Source: Phytophthora quininea
Lineage: Eukaryota > Oomycota > Peronosporomycetes > Peronosporales > Peronosporaceae
Assembly: GCA_011947345.1 (NCBI GenBank)
Contig: JAAVTG010000056.1
Coordinates: forward strand, 1-51,350
DNA length: 51,350 nucleotides
Direction: 5' to 3'
Below are positions 44,701-51,350 of the stretch, piece after piece. The notes beneath the pieces were generated by a model. The model was given only the letters and a program-made list of their open reading frames with translations, had not been told where the DNA came from and did no database searches. The position numbers were made by a program, and so were the translations under genes. The stretch's first letter is position 1. Each line of letters starts with the position of its first letter.

Positions 44701-45831
44701 CATCAACGCATCGAAGATGGTCGAGTATTTTGAAGCAATTGATGGTGTCAAGACGTTGGAGATGGACTCCAATCCGGCAACGTGGATGCTGGAGGTGATC
44801 GGCGCTGGTGTGGGCAATGATGCCGGTGACAGGACGGATTTTGTGGCTGCATTCAAAGCGAGCGAGCAGTATCACAATTTGATGGATACGTTGGAACGTG
44901 GGGGTATTGGACGGCAATCCCCATCGATTCCAGCGTTGGAGTTCGGCAAGAAGCGAGCAGCCAGCAACACAATCCAGGCGAAGTTCTTGATCAAGAGGTT
45001 CTTCGACATGTACTGGCGGACACCGTCCTACAATCTGACACGCTTCATCATTTCTCTTGTGCTGGGGTGGTATTCGGCGTCGCATACGTTGGTGCGGACT
45101 ACACAACCTACCAAGGTATCAACTCCGGACTTGGAATGGTCTTCATGACCCAATCCTACGTGACGTTCATTGTCTTCAACAGCGCAGTACCGATTGCAAT
45201 CCAAGAACGAGCGTCATTCTACCGCGAACGCTCCGCCCAAACGTACAATGCGTTCTGGTACTTTGTCGGTGCAACTTTGGTGGAGATTCCGTACTGCTTC
45301 GTTCAGACGATGCTATTCATGATCGTCTACTACCCGATGGTAGGGTTCACCGGAGTCGAGAGTTTCTTGGCCTACTGGGTGAATCTGTCGCTGTTGTTGG
45401 TCCTTCAAGCCTACTTTGGTCAGTTCTTGGCGTGCTTGCTACCGAGCTTGGAAGTAGCCACCGTGTTTGTCATTCTCGTCAACTACGTATGGATCACGTT
45501 CACGGGATTCAATCCTCCGGTGGCGTCCATCCCACAAGGTTATCGATGGCTCTATCACTTGACTCCGCACAAGTACACCTTCGCCAGTTTGATTGCGATC
45601 GTGTTTGGGGATTGCTTGGAGGAAGGAGGAGGCTCCATCGGTTGCCAAACTATGGTGGATGCGCCACCAACACTTGCACCGAACATCACGGTGACTCAAT
45701 ACTTGGAAGACGTTTTCTCCGCCAAGCACAGTGAGATTTGGTCGAACTTTGCTCTCGTCGTGCTGTGGATTGCTTGCTTGAGAGTTGCATCGCTCTTGGC
45801 GCTACGTTTCGTCAACCATCAGAAGAAGTAA
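41782..45831 (+). CDS. ABC2: full-size PDR/ABCG transporter
   Basis: The start ATG at 41782 gives the usual N-terminal stretch (SLTARVADELHKHVASRVAP) that ABC1 lacks. NBD1 has GQPGSGKST (about 42106), VSGGERKR (about 42500) and MMDEISTGLDS. TMD1 is followed by NBD2 with GSSGAGKTT (about 44136), the degenerate signature STEQMKRLTIG and FLDEPTSGLD, then TMD2 ending at 45831 (FVNHQKK). Frameshifts lie at G4 runs at about 42326, 42476 and 45064-45067, and each is cured by one more G. It probably exports toxic small molecules across the plasma membrane. Its NBDs are almost copies of those in ABC1. Confidence 0.9.
44062..45048 (+). repeat. NBD2 segment nearly identical to 21451-22437
   Basis: Partner of the segment in ABC1. 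Differences seen include GTGATC/GTCATC, GACAGG/GAGAAG and TGGCGG/TGGAGA near the right end, after which the two genes diverge abruptly at about 45049. Confidence 0.8.
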
Positions 45832-45884
45832 GGAAGGCTGGGTGAATTACTTGATAAGAAATGGTCGACTCGGTTTCCTTCAAT

Positions 45885-48841
45885 TCAGATCTTGTTGTCA
45901 TTGACAGGAAGCGACAGCAGATCCACGACCTGGTTCATTTGAGGTCGCTGAGCTGGATTCGGTTGCAACAGCATCCTCAAAAGGGATCGCAAGCCAGCGC
46001 TCGTTGCAATCGGGACCTCGCTCAATAATTCGTTGACACTTTTTGAATGGAAAAGAACAGGCGGTGTCGGCTGGGTCGGATGGTTTGGTGTCGATAGGAT
46101 CAACTGATGTTGCTGCCACAGATTCAGTGCTTCCCAAAGAGCACAACCGAGCATCCAACAATCAGCTTTAGCAGTTATCGGTTGCTCTTTGATAACTTCA
46201 GGAGGTGCGTAATTGTAGTTGAAGCAGTCGTGCATATCAGATCGGTGCAGGGATTCTTGATCGAAATCCTTCTTCCATGATAAAAGACCACTAATCTTGA
46301 CGTGGACATTGTTATCTCGACATTCCGACTTGTTCTGAAGATAAATGTCCTCTAAATTGATGTTGAAGTGCGTCAAGCCAAGACTATGCATCGCTGCCAA
46401 TCCAGATGCAATTTGTCGAAATATGCTCGTTAGATGCCGTTCGACAGCAGCATACGAGACTGCTGTCGTGATAAAATTCCTGCGATAATATGCCAACCAA
46501 GTCCCGTCGTGAAAATATTCCACTACTACAAAAACTACAGGCCAACATTCAACCAACAGTCCAGGCTCCGAGAAGAATTGGAACATATGCTTATCCACGA
46601 ACGATACTTCAGCCACGAATGGTGATCGTAGAGACTTTTGCATTGCTGTCGTCTGCATAAAGATATACTCAGCCATCTCTTCAGTCCGGCACGGAATTGT
46701 TTGAAGGACGACTCGATTGGTGTTTGGTTTCACCTTTGAGACGACTCCGTTGTCAACCATCGTAAGAACCATGTTATGTGGTGGAACAAAGCGTTTACTC
46801 CTCTCAAAGTCGAGCCGTGTAAGAAAGCCTGACGGATTGCAGCAATGCTCGAATAGACGAATATACGCGTCATGTGCTAGGTCTTGACCCCGTAAAAGAG
46901 GTCTCTCAACACTGCGCTGGTTGCGTTCCAACATGATCGCCATACGGAGTTCCTCAGAGTACATTGCCTTCCGCTCTTGCTCTTCGTTTTCGAACACTTT
47001 CATACGTTCCATCACCTCGACGGCTGATAGCGCTCTGACAGGCTTGATGGGAGATACAGCAGCCTTCCTCTTGTGAACTCGACGCTGAGATTTTTCTGAT
47101 GGCAACTCACTCATCGTAGCCTCAACAAGCATAACAAGGGTCATAACGGTTTGCCGTACAGCGACGGAAACTCGATCAACTCGACCTAGCAAAACTTTGG
47201 GCTCGTACTCTACACGGCGATCTTTAGCATGAGATTTCGACGCTGCTTTCTCTGACGTATTAGCTGGTTTTGATATTTCAACAGTAATTCCGTTCTCTTC
47301 GTCCTTCTTCTTGGCAACTCTGGTTTCTTCGTCTTTTAGTCTTGATGCGAGAAGTGTCGGCCAACGACTGCGAAACTCACTTTCGATTTCCTCGTGTTGT
47401 CTCCTCCACAGTTCCCATTTCCTTCTTCGACACAAGCAGCAAAACAACGGGAGATTGTCATTCAAGCGAATATACCGGTGGTGGTGGTTTTCTCCCACTC
47501 TTCTTTCGGCATCACGAGACTGTCAGCATTCGAGCCAAAGCCACGGCACTTTTCTCGTTCTTGGAAAGCCTGCAGCTGTGCTTCGTGCTCTCTTAGCATC
47601 GCAAGCTCGTGATTATTTTTCTTGGCCGAAGTCATCCCATTTCGAACGCGTGCGAGACTTGCGCCACCAGTAGAGAAGACTGAAGAATTAAGTGTCGCCT
47701 CGATATCGTTCTCCGCGTCATTCACCGCTGCTTTCACACCCGAATAATGATCTAGCACTTCTTCGATGATGGTAACAAATTCACGAAATTCGCTTATAGT
47801 AATAGCGCGAGTATTCGCCGGGTCTTTTTGTTGTAAAGCGACACGAACTCAATCATAAATCGCTGCAATTCCGTTGATCCAAGCAGCTCTGCAAGACCTC
47901 GCACTCTTTTCGCAAATTTCTGCGGTCGACTACACGAAAAAATAAACATCAGTCAAATTTAACTGCTAGAAAATTCGTACAATACTTACGGCTTCGAAAA
48001 TACGCCAAACAAGATCTGGAGTAAATGCAGTTTCCCGTACCAGCTTCATCGATCTCTTTAAACACTTTACGAATATTCTTCTCGTATTTTTCACGGGTGA
48101 TATTCTCTTGAGCCGCTAACTTTTCAGCAATCTCAGGCTCCAGCTTCTTCCTCATTTCATTTTTCCGCTCCAACATTTCCGCCTGCATCTGTGGGGTAGT
48201 GAGCAGCAAAACCTGTTGTTTCTGCAACTCTGTACTGCAATGAATTTTTCCCAGCAAATATTTGGTCAGATCAGACCGAAACAATATTAACATTTGCTGA
48301 TCCCGCTGCAGTAACTCGACTTTTTCATGATGCTGCTTCCTCGCTCTTCGAATCGCTCGTCTCTTCGCGTCTCGTTCATTTTCTCGAGCTTTCTGCCACT
48401 TTCTCGACTCATCTGCAGTTAATAGCGTCCCCACTTGCCGTTTTTCACTTGTTTGCTCAATTTCAACCGGAATCAAAAGGTTCAAATAAGAATTCACTAC
48501 TCGATCGTGAAAAACCTTCTTCTTCTTGTCCTCCTTTGAAGCATTCTTTAAATATCTTTTCTCCGCCTCAGCGGACATGAATTTCCTTTTAACCTTCGTT
48601 TTGGTAATAAACCTTTCTTCTATTTTGTCCACAATATTCACCATACTTTCCGCCACTGCGACCGCCACTGCGTTGACGGAAAATTCCTCTATAGCGACGA
48701 CGTTCACATTAGGAATTTCCTCTTCAACTTGTTCTTGACCTTCCTCGTCTTCCTCCTCTGGCAATTCCCACACAGACTCGCCCGTGATACAATTGAGAAG
48801 TAAATATTCCCATACTCGTCTGCATGCACCTCCCACTTCAT
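45885..48841 (-). CDS. WW / EF-hand / coiled-coil protein with pseudokinase domain
   Basis: The start at 48841 gives a WW domain (MKWEVHADEYGNIYF, then NCITGESVWELPEE after one frameshift). Long basic and acidic coiled coil follows to about 48060, then EF-hand-like helices (KVFKEIDEAGTG) ending at an intron (47930-47989, 60 nt), a second EF-hand-like part (ITISEFREFV) and more coil. The C-terminal kinase fold keeps the YAPPEV element and late helices (DCWMLGCALWEAL, NPAQRPQM). The lysine strand reads VVLQTI, HRD reads HFN and DFG reads ISG, so catalysis is unlikely. Frameshifts lie near 48800, 48030, 47825-47829 (A5 on minus) and 47480. It may be a calcium-responsive scaffold. Confidence 0.7.
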
Positions 48842-48885
48842 CCTGCCTTGTAACAACGAGATAAAAAATAAACGGGACGTTACAC
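48842..48885. promoter_or_regulatory. 44-bp divergent intergenic region
   Basis: This separates the minus-strand WW/pseudokinase start (48841) from the plus-strand TMEM234 reading (from 48886). If both starts are right, core promoter elements must overlap the coding ends or the 5' leaders. No TATA-like or Inr consensus could be fixed by eye. Confidence 0.35.
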
Positions 48886-49427
48886 GTGGCAGATTATGAG
48901 CTCCCCGTGTTTACGCTGCTCTCCTTCCTCTTCGTCGGGGCTTTATGGGGGTGTACCAACCCTCTAATTAAGAGAGGCAGCTCCTCCGACGCCATGTACA
49001 CTCGCCAGAGCAACAGTCTCAAGGAGTTCGCCAAGCAGACGGTCCACCTGGTCAAGAACTGGCAGTTGGTGATGCCCTTCGCTCTCAACCAGAGCGGATC
49101 GGTCGTCTACGTGTATCTCCTCGGCTCAGCAGGTAAAATATTTACCCTATCGAGTTTTCCATAAACTTTTACTTACTTTTATTATTATATTGTTTTAGAG
49201 ATCTCGAACGCCGTGCCAATCTGTAACTCGCTGACGTTCGTCTTCACGGCGATTACAAGTCGTCTGCTGGGGAGAAGCCTCAACGCCCGCTCTGTAAGAC
49301 GCCATGCTAATCATTAACTTATTTGTGGTGTCTAATTTATTCCAATGTTGCTTTTTCCTTAGCTACGTACACGGGTATGCTGTTGATTCTGCTGGGGGTG
49401 GCCATCTGCTTCGATAGTAAGCAGTAA
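48886..49427 (+). CDS. TMEM234-family membrane protein
   Basis: A small multi-pass protein: LLSFLFVGALWGCTNPLIKR, LVMPFALNQSGSVVYVYLLG, ICNSLTFVFTAITSRLLG and MLLILLGVAICFDS match TMEM234-like members of the drug/metabolite transporter fold. Introns lie at 49133-49198 (AG|GTAAAA to TTTTAG) and about 49294-49362 (CT|GTAAGA to CCTTAG). The second junction is one base out of frame, probably a missing base at the donor. The first codon at 48886 is GTG and no in-frame ATG lies just upstream, so the start is open. Confidence 0.8.
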
Positions 49428-49492
49428 AATGCACTCAAAATGACACGTCTCTTCCCATAAGCCACTCGACAAAAACCGGTGGCGATAAATCA

Positions 49493-50275
49493 ATGAGCTC
49501 ATCGGAAGAAGACGACGGGGACTACGTCCCAGAGGGTACTTATGCATCATATACAGGGTAGACATCATTTATGTTGAGTGTTTGTGGCTGTAGCTGATGA
49601 GCAGGAGGACGAGGAGGAGATTGAGCAAGACGTGGAAGAAGACAAGCCCAGCGTAGCCAAGAACTCGCGTGTAGACGCGCTCTGGGAGGACATTAATGCG
49701 TCCACTGCAGTCTCTAAAAGTCTGCAGAGAAGACGGCAAGTCTACTGAGTGGACTGGGGAAGCCCAAACGACAGGGAACCATCAAGAAGAAGGGCAAGCG
49801 CAAGTTGAAAGAGTTCCAGATGCCCATTTTAAGTGTGGATGTGAAAAGTCGAGGCAAGACATGGCGGAGGTGGCTGAAGCGAACAAGAAGACGGTAGATC
49901 GAGTGGTCAAGTTCGCAGGGAAGGAGTACAGGTGTGTAGCGTTGCCTAACTGGGGTTTTGGGTGGTGCTGACATGGAAATTGGGGCAGTGTGTTCGAAGG
50001 CTGGCCCAGCTGACAAACCCGCTAAAAGTGGGAAGAAAGCTCTGGACAAGGTGCTGGAGTCGCTGGATGAGCCCAAGAAAGTGTCGACGATGGAGAAGTC
50101 GTCGTTGGATTGGGACAAATTCAAAGAGGCGGAAGGAATTGAAGACGAGCTGACGCAGTACACCAAGGACGGGTACATTGAAAAGCAGGAGTTCTTGCAG
50201 CGATTAGATCTCAAGCGCTTTGAGATCGAGAAGGCCGAGCGAGACAAGCAACGCAAACTCCAACAGCAGAAATAG
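49493..50275 (+). CDS. BCNT-domain protein (CFDP1/Swc5-like)
   Basis: An acidic N-terminus (MSSSEEDDGDYVPEG, DEQEDEEEIEQDVEEDK), a DALWEDIN motif and a C-terminal BCNT block (SSLDWDKFKEAEGIEDELTQ, KDGYIEKQEFLQRLDLKRFE) identify the family. Yeast Swc5 is the SWR1 subunit that helps swap H2A.Z into nucleosomes; human CFDP1 is the counterpart. Introns lie at 49536-49593 and near 49932-49988. Frameshifts sit at A4 runs 49716-49719 and 49844-49847, where A5 restores the frame, and at the last junction. It is convergent with the histone deacetylase (101 bp apart), another chromatin gene. Confidence 0.85.
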
Positions 50276-50376
50276 AGGAGAAGATCCAAGAGGAGCGTTG
50301 TCCACAGAGGCTCGTATTATCCAGTGACAAGAAAAAGCCAACAGAGAGGTCGCTCAGACCCCTCTGGTCGTGCTGT

Positions 50377-51350
50377 CTAATCCACATCCATAGGAACGAC
50401 GTCGGGTGCCGTGTTGTCCTGTCCTTCCTGTTGAGCTGACGCCGCAGCGGAAGAAGTCTCGTCGGTGCTTCCACGCTGGTCCTTGTCGTCTTTATAAAAC
50501 TCCGCCTCGTGTTGCCGCTTACCGTCGTTCTCAGTTCGGGAGTCTGGGTCTGCTGCGTCTTCGTCTTCTTCACGCAGCATGTGCGTTGGTGGAGCCTGAC
50601 TCATTTGGACACTCGGGGCGCCAGTCAACGCACGGAGGTGCTCAAAGATCTTGGTCCTGTGAAGAGCCTGGTTAGTTCCTGAAAGCATGGTTGTTTCAAT
50701 GATAAGAGCCAACAGCGAACGTACTTGCAATCATCCAGGTATTCCCTCGAGTTGGCATTCTCAACATCAGGGTCAGGCTCGAGATGCAGTTTGAAACTCG
50801 GTGCGTAAAACTCAAAGTAGTCGTTGTACGGGATGTTGTTGGACACTTCTTCATCCAGCAGGATCGATGTCTCGTAGGCCCACGCTCGCGACACGTTGCG
50901 GATCGTGTAGCCTCCTCCACCGAGCACCAATGTCGGCAATCCAAACCCTTTTACAAAGCGTACGCACTCACCATGGCCTAAATGGTAACCATTAACACAA
51001 AAACAATTTCCAATGCACATGTCGTAGTGTACAGTACCTCTAGTGGTGACGTTGAAGCAACCCAAACGATCACCCGTGAGTGAATCCGCACCACACTGCA
51101 GCACCACTGCAGAGGGGAGAACGTCTCCATAACCTTCTGGATCACTGGCTTGAACACGCTCTCGAAACTTTCATCGGTTATACCACTCAGCAGCGGGAAA
51201 TTGACCGCATAGTATTTGCCATTCTTCGTGCCAATATCCTTAATGTCGCCTGTTCCTGGGAAAAAGTCTCCGTATTTGTGGAACGACACGGTCATCACTC
51301 GGTCGGTGACGTAGAAGGCTTCCTCCACGCCATCTCCGTGGTGAACGTCG
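50377..51350 (-). CDS. Class I (Rpd3-type) histone deacetylase, C-terminal part
   Basis: The visible part starts at the right edge with [13 protein letters not shown], the zinc-site region, followed by [38 protein letters not shown] and [17 protein letters not shown], the canonical order of HDAC1/2/3 and Rpd3. The first third of the protein is off the window. Introns lie at 50978-51037 (60 nt) and 50657-50724 (68 nt). The tail is acidic and low-complexity, ending MDVD. A one-base gap at 51114-51117 (G4 on plus) breaks the frame in an invariant region; one more base restores the family sequence exactly. It removes acetyl groups from histone lysines in repressor complexes. Confidence 0.95.

Noticed and set aside
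1..51350. CRISPR arrays, rRNA genes, operons, prophage
   Set aside because: No regularly spaced repeats and no rRNA-like tracts; genes have introns and eukaryotic domains.

Overview
The window reads as nuclear DNA of an oomycete, most likely a Phytophthora-like plant pathogen. The evidence is three Crinkler (CRN) effector copies with LFLAK-type N-termini, full-size PDR/ABCG transporters, a tannase-family esterase, GT-AG introns of 53-70 nt, GC-rich third codon positions, and MULE, hAT, mariner and LTR elements of kinds common in these genomes. No bacterial, organellar or CRISPR features were seen.

Layout. 1-3266: edge exon and a membrane protein with a large ectodomain (minus). 3425-11849: two trafficking genes in tandem (plus), a DENN/AVL9-like protein fused to about two dozen MORN repeats, then a TBC1D23-like protein with TBC, rhodanese, PDZ, two FN3 and a C-terminal domain. 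11977-17300: a SAM-methyltransferase-like gene and a DUF455-glycosyltransferase fusion (minus). 17472-34146: effector and transposon block, with CRN1 (broken), PDR transporter ABC1, a CRN tail scrap, a tannase pseudogene split by a hAT element, glutaminyl cyclase, a possible SINE, an ABC scrap, CRN2 split by a MULE, and CRN3 split by a solo LTR. 34390-36087: a Tc1/mariner element. 36609-41627: ankyrin-TOG protein. 41782-45831: second PDR transporter ABC2. 45885-51350: WW/EF-hand/pseudokinase protein, TMEM234 homologue, BCNT (Swc5-like) protein and a partial class I histone deacetylase.

Two themes stand out. First, three different transposon classes have each landed inside a gene, and each insertion site is still framed by a direct repeat (9 bp at the MULE, 9 bp at the hAT, 5 bp at the LTR), so the events can be read to the base. 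The CRN + ABC pair exists as a better preserved copy (17472-23224) and as a decayed inverted copy (32734 down to 28385). The two PDR genes share almost identical nucleotide-binding-domain segments but diverged membrane domains, which suggests gene conversion.

Second, nearly every long gene, including the conserved histone deacetylase, carries single-base frameshifts. Wherever the site could be pinned down it was usually a homopolymer one base too short. I read these as sequence or assembly errors and treat a gene as a true pseudogene only when it also has nonsense codons or insertions (CRN1, CRN2, CRN3, tannase). CDS coordinates are therefore envelopes that include introns and frameshifts.
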